In this document: piece by piece, positions 34,250 to 43,094 of the stretch
How positions within the stretch are numbered: position 1 is the stretch's first letter
Layout of the letters: each line of letters starts with the position of its first letter
Notes under the pieces: generated by a model
Seen by the model: the letters and a program-made list of their open reading frames with translations, nothing else
Database searches by the model: none
Told to the model about the DNA's origin: nothing
Made by a program: the position numbers and the translations under genes
From: an uncultured Acidimicrobiales bacterium
Lineage (GTDB): Bacteria; Actinomycetota; Acidimicrobiia; Acidimicrobiales; SZUA-35
Assembly (NCBI GenBank): GCA_937922805.1
Contig: CALAJV010000002.1
Coordinates: 179,830-243,829, forward strand
Length of the DNA stretch: 64,000 nucleotides
Direction: 5' to 3'

Positions 34250-36292
34250 TTACGGCGTGGTCGAAACCTGGAATGTACGAGACACTGAGCCAGTCCCGGT
34301 AGGTAACGTGCCGTTCGACGGCTTGCCAGCAACTGTTAACCGCACCGTGTATGTGGTACCAGGCTCCAGGTTAACCGTTCCCCAGAACGATCGACCTTCG
34401 TGATAAGGGCCAAAGCATGCGTTGTGGCCGGTGTGACTACCAGCTGATTCTCCGGTTGCTGTTTTGGTGTAAGAGAAGCTGCCACTGCCACAGACTTGAT
34501 TCGTCGTGTACCCAAACACGATGCTGGTGGGTCCTCGGGACACGATGCTTGGTCCGCTAAGAATTTTGATCGGAGCACTAGCGGCTCGGGTAGTCGGCGC
34601 AGCTGTTGTCGGCGCCGCTGTTGTCGGTGCGACTGTCGTTGGGGCCACGGTCGTCGGTCGAGCCGTTGTCGTAGTTCGACGGGTTGTCGTAGTTCGGCGG
34701 GTTGTGGTCGGTCGAGCAGTTGTTGTAGTCCAACGGGTTGTGGTTGTTTCGCGAATCGTTGTCTGAGACTGGGTTGTTCTTCGGGTGGTCGTCACCGACG
34801 AAGCAGTCGTCGATCGAGTTGTTACTGGTTGGACCGTGGTCGGCTGTCGAGTAACCGTCGTCGGTGAGCGGTCAGCAGTGTCAACCGGCGCAGCAGCAAC
34901 GGACGAGCGAGTAGTTGGAGACCGGCGAGTGGCGGGCGGCGCAGTTGCAACGGGTGACTTCGGTGACTGTTGCTCGAGTTCGGCTTTCGGTTCACTGGTC
35001 AATGGTGAGGCTGGCTTAACCGACCCTGGCGCTTGACCCTGACCAAAGGTAGGCAACCTCGGATCGTCGGTGGCTACAGATGTTGTTGCCTGCTCTGATC
35101 CAGAGAAAGCCGATGTTGGCGTCGAATCTGGGACTGACGCGTCCGGGCTGGCAACTGTCGTTTCGTTAGAGCTAGTACCGAGTATCGATATACCGGCAAG
35201 GGCCAATAGAACTACTGTGAACACAGCTCCTGCCAGCACATTCAAGTTCGTGAATGGTAACCGGTCGGCAAAGGCCGCAGCTCGAGCTGCTATCCCATCA
35301 ATGAAAGCAAATGTTCGATCACCGATAATCGCGACTGGTTTTTCTCGACCAGCAAGGCCTGCCAACTCGTCATCATCGTCTTCAATCGACTCGTTGTCGT
35401 CATCGATCGGCTCGACGGGCTGGAAAAGCGATTCGTCAATCGCTGGTAACTCATATGGATCTTCGTCATCGTCTACCAATGGCAACAGATTCAGAAGCCT
35501 GCTGCGAACTTCCCCAGCAATTGGTCGCTCTTCTGGATCTTTCTCAAGCATCTCATTGACCAGTTGAGAAAGCTCATCTGGTACGCCATGTAGAACTGGC
35601 GGTGGATCATCAGCGTGGGCCCGGATAACGCCGAGGGTGCCTCCCTCAGTAAAAGGAGCATGACCGACCAGGAGTTCGAAGATGATAATACCGAGCGCAT
35701 AAATATCGGCCGGTGATTCCGGGCCGCCTTTGCCGACAGATTCAGGCGCCATGTATAGAGGAGTGCCGATTGTTGTCGATGAGCGAGTTGTTGCATCATC
35801 CAACAGACGAGAGATGCCAAAGTCTGAAATCTTGGCGACCCAGCCGTCTTCGGTATCGGCCATTAATATGTTCGGCGGCTTCAAGTCACGGTGGACGACA
35901 TTAGCTTCATGCGTTGCTTCTAATCCGGCTGCGACATCAGATGCGATCTTTATCGCCAGGCTCGGGGCGATCGCCACCCGTTTCATCATTTGTCGAAGGT
36001 CGCCATCGGGAACGAGCTCCATGACAATCGCTAGCTGTTCATCCTCAGCCACGACGTCTAGTACTTCAATTACGTTTTCGTGATCGATCAAGCGAAAAAT
36101 CTCGCCCTCTTGGATGAACCGGGCGACAGTCTTTTCTTCCGATATCAGCTCTGACTTCAAGATCTTGATGGCGACACGGTCGAGCGAACCGTCATCGACC
36201 TGGGCTTCATACACATTGCCCATTGCCCCGCGGCCAATTCGAGCGCCGAGCAGATACTTCGATGCAAATTTCACTTCTTCGGTAGTAGTCAC
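34250..36292 (-). CDS. PknB-like serine/threonine protein kinase with extracellular sensor domain
   Basis: A 680-aa receptor-type kinase. The kinase domain (about 1-275) has the glycine loop GARIGRGAMGNVYEA, catalytic HRDLKPPNIL, DFGISRL and MAPES. An acidic juxtamembrane stretch leads to one membrane helix near 353-375 (LNVLAGAVFTVVLLALAG), then a long Thr-rich linker of TTRR/TTAP repeats and a C-terminal beta-sandwich-like domain of about 100 residues with two cysteines (NQVCGSG and HNACFG). PASTA repeats are absent. Start is GTG. The FHA protein at 8050-8532 is a possible downstream target. Confidence 0.93.
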   Translation of the reverse strand: MTTTEEVKFASKYLLGARIGRGAMGNVYEAQVDDGSLDRVAIKILKSELISEEKTVARFIQEGEIFRLIDHENVIEVLDVVAEDEQLAIVMELVPDGDLRQMMKRVAIAPSLAIKIASDVAAGLEATHEANVVHRDLKPPNILMADTEDGWVAKISDFGISRLLDDATTRSSTTIGTPLYMAPESVGKGGPESPADIYALGIIIFELLVGHAPFTEGGTLGVIRAHADDPPPVLHGVPDELSQLVNEMLEKDPEERPIAGEVRSRLLNLLPLVDDDEDPYELPAIDESLFQPVEPIDDDNESIEDDDDELAGLAGREKPVAIIGDRTFAFIDGIAARAAAFADRLPFTNLNVLAGAVFTVVLLALAGISILGTSSNETTVASPDASVPDSTPTSAFSGSEQATTSVATDDPRLPTFGQGQAPGSVKPASPLTSEPKAELEQQSPKSPVATAPPATRRSPTTRSSVAAAPVDTADRSPTTVTRQPTTVQPVTTRSTTASSVTTTRRTTQSQTTIRETTTTRWTTTTARPTTTRRTTTTRRTTTTARPTTVAPTTVAPTTAAPTTAAPTTRAASAPIKILSGPSIVSRGPTSIVFGYTTNQVCGSGSFSYTKTATGESAGSHTGHNACFGPYHEGRSFWGTVNLEPGTTYTVRLTVAGKPSNGTLPTGTGSVSRTFQVSTTP
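34590..34860 (-). repeat. Thr-rich linker repeat in the kinase gene
   Basis: Repeated gttgtcgtagttcggcggg-type units encode the T-T-R-R and T-T-A-P linker. Confidence 0.7.
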
Positions 36293-36549
36293 GGGTCTTT
36301 CTAGCTTTCTTAGCGAATCGACCAGACAAAGCTACCTAGGCCCCTGTACGCGTGTCACAGAAACCACAGGCAGGTCTTTAAGATTTTGGCGGGCTCCATT
36401 TATAGACTCCAAACGGCCAGCAATAGTCGCGAGAATCGATACCGCAACATTATGAAAATCGCAATACCAAGATGATTACGATTCGAAATATCGCGGAAGG
36501 CTCGATCTGATCCTCTCTGGAGCCCGCTTTGGCTCTAGTCTGGGCCTTA
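36293..36549. other. Divergent region between kinase and ispH genes
   Basis: 257 bp that should hold both promoters. TAGTCT at 36536-36541 ends 8 nt before the ispH ATG. No RNA or repeat recognised. Confidence 0.35.
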
Positions 36550-37575
36550 ATGGTTGATCGAGTTCTACTTTGCGCCCCTCGTGGATTCTGTGCTGGTGTC
36601 GAAATGGCTATTAAGGCCTTGGCTTGGATGGTTCGAGCCTTCGAACCACCCGTGTACTGCTACCACGAAATTGTCCACAACAAACTAGTCGTCGACCGAT
36701 TCCGAGACCGCGGAGTCATCTTTATCGATGACATTTCTGAGGCTCCCGAAGGCAAACCAATTATGCTCTCAGCGCACGGTTCAGCCCCCGAGGTAGTTTC
36801 TGCGGCCAGACAGCGTGGAAGTTATGTTGTGGATGCTGTCTGCCCGCTCGTCACTAAGGTCCATCATGAGGTCAAGCTTCGAGCTGGCAAGGGATACCAG
36901 ATCGTATATATCGGTCATGAAGGACATGAGGAAGCGGTCGGCACGATGGCGGTGGCTCCCGAGTCCATTCATCGAGTCGAGTCGGTCGAAGAGGTTGCGG
37001 CGCTCCCAGCGTTCACCCAACCAACCGCTCTTCTAGCCCAAACCACGTTGAGTCACCGCGATTGGTCGGACGTCGCTGACGCCGCCCGCGATCGGTTTCC
37101 TGAACTATTCACGCCAGCCAAATCTGATCTTTGCTTCGCTACCACTAATCGGCAGTCGGCACTAATGGCAACCGCCGACAGGTGCGACGCTTTTGTTGTA
37201 ATAGGGTCAGCGAACAGTTCGAATACCAATGCGTTGGCCAAGCTGGCCACCGAAGCGGGATGTGAGCGAGTTTTCCGAGTCAACGGGCCAGATGAACTTC
37301 CGGATGATTTGTCGGGAACTGTCGGGCTGACCGCCGGGGCCTCAGCCCCTGAAGACGTCGTCCAATCTGTAATTGAGTATCTAGCGCCCTCATCTGGAGT
37401 TGAAGAGGTAAGAATCACAGAAGAAGACGAGTATTTCCCTCCTCCCCGAAACCTCCGTGAGCTTCTCAGCTCAGTGGATATCGTCGCCACCCTTGCCTTA
37501 GGTGGCTCAGTCCCCGATCGACCGGCGCTTCACGACCGCAGCATCGGCGCATCTGAGGTATTGGTGACGCTCTAA
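36550..37575 (+). CDS. ispH: 4-hydroxy-3-methylbut-2-enyl diphosphate reductase
   Basis: Last enzyme of the MEP isoprenoid pathway, 341 aa, making IPP and DMAPP through a [4Fe-4S] cluster. The three cluster cysteines are in CAPRGFCAGV, DAVCPLVTKVH and SDLCFATTNRQ. HEIVHN and SAHGSAP are substrate-binding motifs. The ATG giving MVDRVLLCAPRG is chosen over a TTG seven codons upstream. Confidence 0.97.
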   Translation: MVDRVLLCAPRGFCAGVEMAIKALAWMVRAFEPPVYCYHEIVHNKLVVDRFRDRGVIFIDDISEAPEGKPIMLSAHGSAPEVVSAARQRGSYVVDAVCPLVTKVHHEVKLRAGKGYQIVYIGHEGHEEAVGTMAVAPESIHRVESVEEVAALPAFTQPTALLAQTTLSHRDWSDVADAARDRFPELFTPAKSDLCFATTNRQSALMATADRCDAFVVIGSANSSNTNALAKLATEAGCERVFRVNGPDELPDDLSGTVGLTAGASAPEDVVQSVIEYLAPSSGVEEVRITEEDEYFPPPRNLRELLSSVDIVATLALGGSVPDRPALHDRSIGASEVLVTL

Positions 37576-37591
37576 ACGGCCTTACAGCCCG

Positions 37592-38299
37592 TCATTCTCC
37601 CGCCAATATCTGAGCCTGATCGAATAGCTCTTGGAGTCGTTCGCTGAGGTCATCGGAGAGGGTATGGATCGCCGAACGTTTCACTCGCTCCCCTGGTTCA
37701 CGAACAAGAGGGAGAAGCGGCTCACCGACGACCAACACGATTTTGGATGGCCGAGCATATTTGCGGCCCTTGGGCATTGCTCGTTCTGCTCCCCCGACCC
37801 CAACCGGCACTATGGGAACCTCAGCTCGACAGGCGAGAAAGGCAGCCCCTTGCTTCAGCGGTTGAATAAGTGGGCCACTCTGACGAGTGCCTTCCGGGAA
37901 AACCACCAACGGTTCTCCGTTCGACAGTAACTCCTCCGCGATTCGCATAGCGGCGCGATCGGTAGCCGAGCGTTCGACTGGAAACCCCCCAGCCGAACGT
38001 AGAAACGAACCCAAGATCGGCATCCTAAAGTACGTTTCAGCACCCATGTACCGAAGAACCCGGTCCGAGGCCAGTGATGCCATTGGCGTATCGAGTATCG
38101 ATCGGTGTCCCCCCGGGGCCAAGATGAAGCCGCCGGTATCTGGAATACTCTCACCGCCGTGAACTTCCACCCGAAGCCAAACTCGAGACGCTGCCGCTAG
38201 CAGAGACCGAATTTTCCGATAGGCAAAGCGGGCTCGGCTCGACATAGCCACATCGTGGCTCGTCAACTCCGGTCGGGGAGACGGGCTAGCGCTGCTCAT
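37592..38299 (-). CDS. 1-acyl-sn-glycerol-3-phosphate acyltransferase (PlsC family)
   Basis: A 235-aa phospholipid acyltransferase. GGHRSILDTP carries the H-x4-D catalytic motif and FPEGTRQSG the substrate-binding motif. It probably makes phosphatidic acid at the membrane. It overlaps the cmk gene by 14 bp in the same operon. Confidence 0.93.
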   Translation of the reverse strand: MSSASPSPRPELTSHDVAMSSRARFAYRKIRSLLAAASRVWLRVEVHGGESIPDTGGFILAPGGHRSILDTPMASLASDRVLRYMGAETYFRMPILGSFLRSAGGFPVERSATDRAAMRIAEELLSNGEPLVVFPEGTRQSGPLIQPLKQGAAFLACRAEVPIVPVGVGGAERAMPKGRKYARPSKIVLVVGEPLLPLVREPGERVKRSAIHTLSDDLSERLQELFDQAQILAGE

Positions 38300-38963
38300 T
38301 CGAAGAATCGGAATTAAGGAGCGTTAACAGCTCATCGACCACTTCATCAACCGACAGGTCCGAGGTGTCAAGCACCTGAGCTCCATCCGCTCTGACTAGC
38401 GGGTCGTTGGTCCTGTTGCTATCTAGAGCATCTCTTCGGGCCAGGTCAGAAGCGACTGTGTCGTAATCAAGATCGGTTACTTCTCGCGCTCTTCGAGAGG
38501 CACGGACTTCCGGCGACGCCGTGAGGTACACCTTGAGTTTGGCCTCCGGAAACACAACCGAGCCGATATCTCGACCCTCTAAAACGCCACCGCCACGACG
38601 TCGCGCCCATTCTCGTTGTCGAGAAACTAGCTCGGTTCGCACTTCGGCCACTGACGCAACAGCAGAGACCGCACGTGAGACTTCCGGCCCGCGAATCTGA
38701 GTCGTGGCGTCTACTCCGTCAACAACTATTGCTCCCCCTGGCTCCATCGAGAGCGTCATGTTGGTGGCGATTTGAGCAAGCGATTCTTCGTCCTCTGGGT
38801 CAATCCCTTTGGCCAACGCTACGAATGTGACCGCCCGATACATGGCCCCAGTGTCGAGATATTCCAACCCGGACGCGGCGGCAAGCCGTTGGGCAACGGT
38901 CGATTTTCCTGATCCAGCTGGGCCGTCGATAGCGACAACCACTAGCCCTTGTTCATCGGTCAA
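38286..38963 (-). CDS. cmk: Cytidylate kinase
   Basis: Phosphorylates CMP and dCMP, 225 aa. P-loop DGPAGSGKSTVAQRLA, LDTGAMYRAVT and GRDIGSVVFPEA are canonical. The start is a TTG at 38961-38963 because GGGAGG is 5 nt upstream of it; a TTG ten codons earlier lacks such a site. It follows tyrA in the aroH-tyrA-cmk-plsC order. Confidence 0.95.
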   Translation of the reverse strand: MTDEQGLVVVAIDGPAGSGKSTVAQRLAAASGLEYLDTGAMYRAVTFVALAKGIDPEDEESLAQIATNMTLSMEPGGAIVVDGVDATTQIRGPEVSRAVSAVASVAEVRTELVSRQREWARRRGGGVLEGRDIGSVVFPEAKLKVYLTASPEVRASRRAREVTDLDYDTVASDLARRDALDSNRTNDPLVRADGAQVLDTSDLSVDEVVDELLTLLNSDSSNEQR

Positions 38964-39002
38964 GGCGACCTCCCTTCGGTCGAAGCATCTCAACGGCGAC
39001 CA

Positions 39003-40070
39003 CTAGTCGACATCCCGCACGGTAGGTCGATACTTTCGAGCCATCAGTCCACCAACGAACCGCTCTGATTTGTCAGCATCGACGATAAGCATCATCACAC
39101 CCTGTCGCCCCTCGCCCGAGTGAGTAATTTCCAGATCCAAAATGTTGACATCCAGCTCGGCGGCCAAGGTAGCAATCGCTGCGATCTCACCAGGACGATC
39201 AGGGATCGGTACGGCCAACTCAACAACGTTCTCCGCCTGGCCGTAGCCCACCGGCAGGTTGAGCCGCGCCGTTCGGGCCTGATCTAACACGCCGAGCAAC
39301 CCCGATCGATCCTGATCGGCGACCAACTTGCGCATCTGTTCGAGAGCCCCAATGAGTTGATCAAGGCTTCCTACTATTGCAGTCTGGTTGGCGACGCAGA
39401 TGTCTGGCCAAATCGAGGGCCGACCAGCTGAAATCCGGGTCATATCGCGAAAACCACCTGCGGCTAAGCGCAGCAGCGCCCGATGTTCTACCGAACCGCT
39501 TTCTGCCAGGTTCATCAGAGCAGCAGCGGTCAAGTGCGGCACGTGGCTCACTTGCGCGACCAGTTCATCGTGAACGTCGGCGGGCAACGCTATAGTCTCG
39601 GCGCCCATTGAGCGCACGAAGCTTCGAACCATCGAGAAGGCGCCTTCATCGGTTGACTCGCTCGGAGTCAACACCCACATGGCACCAGCGAAAAGATCTG
39701 AGGTCGCTCCCGAGATTCCGTCTTGTTCGGATCCGGCCATTGGATGACCGCCGACGAAACGAGGGCTTAAGATGGCGGAACAAATATCGGCCTTGGTCGA
39801 ACCAACATCGGAAACCACCCCAGAAGTCCGCTCTAGTGCCATCTCAACTAGCTCAACTATGGACCCGACGGGGGCGGCAACGATCGTTAGGTCAGAATCT
39901 GGATCCCAGCCGACTACATCTGCGGCTCCCCGGCGGACAGCTTCGTTTACGGTCTCGGCATCTGCGTCAACGGCCGACACGTGCCAACCATCGTTCTTCA
40001 TTGCCAATCCGACCGAGCCCCCGATTAGGCCAGTGCCAACAATGGTGGCTCGCCGCTGCGGGCTAGTCAC
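39003..40070 (-). CDS. tyrA: Prephenate dehydrogenase with ACT domain
   Basis: Tyrosine pathway enzyme of 355 aa. The N-terminal Rossmann motif VGTGLIGGSVG binds NAD(P). VSDVGSTKADI, GGHPMAGSE and VSHVPHLTAAAL mark the catalytic domain. A C-terminal ACT domain (VPIPDRPGEIAAIATLAAEL) probably senses an amino acid. The GTG start overlaps the aroH stop by 4 bp. Confidence 0.95.
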   Translation of the reverse strand: MTSPQRRATIVGTGLIGGSVGLAMKNDGWHVSAVDADAETVNEAVRRGAADVVGWDPDSDLTIVAAPVGSIVELVEMALERTSGVVSDVGSTKADICSAILSPRFVGGHPMAGSEQDGISGATSDLFAGAMWVLTPSESTDEGAFSMVRSFVRSMGAETIALPADVHDELVAQVSHVPHLTAAALMNLAESGSVEHRALLRLAAGGFRDMTRISAGRPSIWPDICVANQTAIVGSLDQLIGALEQMRKLVADQDRSGLLGVLDQARTARLNLPVGYGQAENVVELAVPIPDRPGEIAAIATLAAELDVNILDLEITHSGEGRQGVMMLIVDADKSERFVGGLMARKYRPTVRDVD

Positions 40071-40504
40071 TCGCCATCTCCTGACGGCGTATCAGACCCT
40101 AGTTCGTCGCCCTTGGCTGGGAACTCTGCTTGCTCATCCCCTGGCTCGGCCAGGTCAGGCCGTAACGTTGTTGCCCCTCGCAAAAAAACGTGGCGAATGT
40201 CTGATTTTTCCAGATCAGTTTCGACGTGAACTAGCAGCCGAATACAGCGCTCGAGCCCTCCGATAGTTGACATCTCCTGAGCACAAAGGAGGGGCACGTC
40301 TGTCAATCCGTAAGCCCGAGCCCCAGCGGCCGGGGGCAGCGACATTACGTCGCGGGTTGCGGTAAAGAAAATGCTGATTACGTCGTCCCGATGCAGTCTG
40401 TTTCGCTCAAAGATCGTGGATACAAGCTGGATAGTCCGCTCGCGAACCTCAGATGGTTCGTCAAAGTCGATCGTTGTTGCGGCCCGAATCGCGCGTACAG
40501 CCAT
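40067..40504 (-). CDS. aroH: Chorismate mutase, AroH type
   Basis: Converts chorismate to prephenate, feeding the adjacent tyrA product. The 145-aa sequence follows Bacillus AroH closely: VRAIRAATTID, the CAQEM pair for Cys75/Glu78, and RCIR for Arg90. Where Bacillus AroH has the active-site tyrosine in RHVYL, this protein has RHVFL, a Phe that may mildly alter activity. Translationally coupled to tyrA. Confidence 0.95.
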   Translation of the reverse strand: MAVRAIRAATTIDFDEPSEVRERTIQLVSTIFERNRLHRDDVISIFFTATRDVMSLPPAAGARAYGLTDVPLLCAQEMSTIGGLERCIRLLVHVETDLEKSDIRHVFLRGATTLRPDLAEPGDEQAEFPAKGDELGSDTPSGDGE

Positions 40505-40514
40505 CAGCCGGAGG

Positions 40515-41288
40515 CTAGCGGGATGGGGATACTGCGCGTTGCAATTGCAGCACTTCTTCAGCGATTAGGGCTCTAACTTTCCCAGGACGGAGTTGCGAAT
40601 CGACCAAAGGACCAATCCGAGACCGGACCAGACGTAGAACCGGATGGCCGATAGCGTCACACATTCGCCTCACCTGGCGATTCCGGCCCTCATGGATCGT
40701 GATGCGCACTAACCCGGGGGAAACCAATGCTGCTTGTGCTGGGGCCGTGACGCCATCCTCTAGTTCAATACCCTCTCGGAGCGAGCGAAGCGCGCCGCGG
40801 CTTGGTGATCCCTTAACGTGAGCCAAATACTCCTTTTCGACACCGAAACTTGGATGGGTAAGCCGGTGAGCCAAACCTCCATCGTTCGTTAACAGCAACA
40901 GGCCTTCAGTTTCCATGTCCAGGCGACCGACGGGGAACACTCGGGGCGAAGATGGAACTAGATCGATCACTGTTGGTCGACCGTGCGTATCGGCTGCAGT
41001 TGTGACAGTACCTGCCGGCTTGTTTAGCAGATAAGTAATAGCGTCAGGCATCGTCGAATACTGTCGGCCATCGACCGCGATATCATCTTCGGGCCCGACC
41101 TTGGCTCCCAATTGAACTGTCTCGCCGTTTACCGTAACCCGACCGGCCTCGATCATATCTTCACAGACTCGTCTGCTGCCGATTCCAATCCGGGCTAGAA
41201 CTTTTTGCACCCGCTCCGGGGACGTCCATTCAGCCGTTGTCGACTCTGTAGGGCTGGCGCTCTCACTAGGCTTAGGATTCGGGATCAT
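40515..41288 (-). CDS. rluB: 23S rRNA pseudouridine synthase (RluB/RsuA family)
   Basis: About 257 aa. An S4 RNA-binding domain (ERVQKVLARIGIGSRRVCEDMI) is followed by the RsuA-type catalytic domain with the active Asp in GRLDMETEGLLLLTNDG. It makes a pseudouridine in rRNA. The ATG at 41286-41288 overlaps the end of scpB by 17 bp; the longer frame upstream is a shadow of scpB. Confidence 0.93.
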   Translation of the reverse strand: MIPNPKPSESASPTESTTAEWTSPERVQKVLARIGIGSRRVCEDMIEAGRVTVNGETVQLGAKVGPEDDIAVDGRQYSTMPDAITYLLNKPAGTVTTAADTHGRPTVIDLVPSSPRVFPVGRLDMETEGLLLLTNDGGLAHRLTHPSFGVEKEYLAHVKGSPSRGALRSLREGIELEDGVTAPAQAALVSPGLVRITIHEGRNRQVRRMCDAIGHPVLRLVRSRIGPLVDSQLRPGKVRALIAEEVLQLQRAVSPSR

Positions 41289-42096
41289 CGTCCGCAGAGT
41301 TCTCGCCATCAGCACCGGATTCATCTTCCACCGAATCATCGGCAGTAGCGATACTAGCGACGTCAGATGTCTCACCGTCACCAGAATTCGGTGTAGCATC
41401 ACCAGGCTCCGGCGCATCGTCGGTAGCGACGTCAGGATCTGCAGTATCGCTTGGTTCAGTTTCGCCGGCGCCGGAATCCTCGACCGGGCGTGCTGGTTCA
41501 GCCGAGTCAATCTTGAGCGTCTCTTCCAGAGCCTCGAGGACCTCTGCCGATGGAACGAATTCTCCGAGCGAGGGAAGGTCTTCGATCGAAGCTAGCCCGA
41601 GACGCTCGAGAAAGAACGATGTAGTGCCAAACAGTATTGCCTGGCCTGGCCCCTCGTCTCGTCCGAACTCAGCAATGTATCCTCGCTGCTCAAGTGTTCG
41701 GATTACTGCGTCGACGTTCACTCCCCTGATTGCGCTGATCTGGGCTCGTGAAATCGGCTGTTTGTAGGCGACGATTGCTAGTGTTTCCAGAGCGGCGCTA
41801 GAAAGCCGATTCGGGATTCCCTCCAAGGCGTAGCGCTCTACAAACGGGTGCAGGTCAGGGTGCGTCTGATAGCGCCAACCGCCCGCGACCTTACGAAGCT
41901 CGAAGCCCCGTTGGGCCGCGTCGTAGTCGTCAGCTAGCTCCTGACAAAGCTGTGCAATTACTTCTGATGGCAACTCCACCAGTTGAGCTAACAACTGTTC
42001 GGGAGTTGGATCTGAGGCGACAAGAAGTACAGCCTCGATCGCCCGTTTGGCCTCGACAAGTGTCTCATCGGCGATTGCTATACCTTCGGCTGACAT
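41272..42096 (-). CDS. scpB: Segregation and condensation protein B
   Basis: Winged-helix subunit of the SMC-ScpAB chromosome condensation complex, 274 aa. LEGIPNRLSSAALETLAIVAYKQPISRAQISAIRG is the core signature region. The last 80 residues form an acidic low-complexity tail rich in Asp, Glu, Ser and Ala, absent from short ScpB proteins. It follows scpA and precedes rluB. Confidence 0.95.
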   Translation of the reverse strand: MSAEGIAIADETLVEAKRAIEAVLLVASDPTPEQLLAQLVELPSEVIAQLCQELADDYDAAQRGFELRKVAGGWRYQTHPDLHPFVERYALEGIPNRLSSAALETLAIVAYKQPISRAQISAIRGVNVDAVIRTLEQRGYIAEFGRDEGPGQAILFGTTSFFLERLGLASIEDLPSLGEFVPSAEVLEALEETLKIDSAEPARPVEDSGAGETEPSDTADPDVATDDAPEPGDATPNSGDGETSDVASIATADDSVEDESGADGENSADDDPES

Positions 42097-42138
42097 TTGA
42101 TCCTTTGTGATAAACGGCGTTTGCTAGCTGCGGCGGCG

Positions 42139-42918
42139 TCAGCCTTCGTAGGTGTCAACGCCGGACAACGCCATCTCACGATCCGCATCGGTTGCGATCC
42201 ACGACACGGTAAGGTCGCCGAAACACTCAGATTGGTCAAGATCAATGATGCCCTGTTTGAACAGCTCCAGCACAGCCAAGAAACGAACAACTATTTCTAT
42301 CCGGTCTTCGATCCCGGTCGTTAACGCTCGAAAAGTCATCGGCCCGCTGGCCGGAAGGCGCTCAACGAACTCTTGGATTGCGTCACCAACGCTTGCTTTG
42401 ACGATGGATACGTGATCAAGGATCACTTCTGGCTCAGGTTTTTTGCCCGCAACCCGAACAAAAGCTCGGCGTAGCTTCTCCGCCGTCATCCCGGCTAGTG
42501 GATCAGGGCTTAGCGAAAGAAACTGATCCTCCAAGCCAACGGTCCGAGGCAATACTAACCCACCTTCGGTCAACAGGCTCTCGAGGATTGCGGCAGCATC
42601 CTTAAAGGTCTTGCACTCCAGTAATCGAGCGAGGAGCATGTCTCGCTCCTCCCACAGAGCGAGCTCTTCATCCAAATCGATGTCGTCATCGATTGGGAGG
42701 AGGCGTCGGCATTTTAGTTCAACGAGCGTTGCCGCTATAAGCAGAAACTCAGTAGATATCTCGAGATCACACGTCTCTAGCCGAGCAACCTCAGCCAGGT
42801 ACGCATCGACGATTTCGCCAAGCCGGACCTCGTAAAGGTCAACATCCTCTTTCAGGATCAGATGCAAGAGCAGGTCGAAAGGGCCTTCGAAAGCTTCTGT
42901 TTGCACCTTGAATGACAT
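42139..42918 (-). CDS. scpA: Segregation and condensation protein A
   Basis: Kleisin subunit that bridges SMC heads, 259 aa. The N-terminus FEGPFDLLLHLILKEDVDLYEV and ISTEFLLIAATLVELKCRRLLP are diagnostic. The ATG at 42916-42918 is chosen over an upstream frame because the protein starts there in the family and TAGAAT lies 7 nt before it. Confidence 0.96.
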   Translation of the reverse strand: MSFKVQTEAFEGPFDLLLHLILKEDVDLYEVRLGEIVDAYLAEVARLETCDLEISTEFLLIAATLVELKCRRLLPIDDDIDLDEELALWEERDMLLARLLECKTFKDAAAILESLLTEGGLVLPRTVGLEDQFLSLSPDPLAGMTAEKLRRAFVRVAGKKPEPEVILDHVSIVKASVGDAIQEFVERLPASGPMTFRALTTGIEDRIEIVVRFLAVLELFKQGIIDLDQSECFGDLTVSWIATDADREMALSGVDTYEG

Positions 42919-42925
42919 CACTGTG

Positions 42926-42931
42926 ATTCTA
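42926..42931 (-). promoter_or_regulatory. -10 hexamer TAGAAT, leaderless start of scpA
   Basis: On the minus strand TAGAAT ends 7 nt before the scpA ATG. The same hexamer precedes the HIT and tlyA genes. Confidence 0.55.
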
Positions 42932-43094
42932 TCGGGTTTTTGCTCGACGGGGGTGCCAGCTCGTAACCGAAGAAACAAGGTCGCTTCTGCGGCCAGGCTG
43001 CGGTGGGTGAGGACACATAGCCAGACGAAGATCGCCGCCAATTGATCCCCGAATTGGCAGAAAAGCGTCCGAAATGGCCCTATCGTACGGATCG

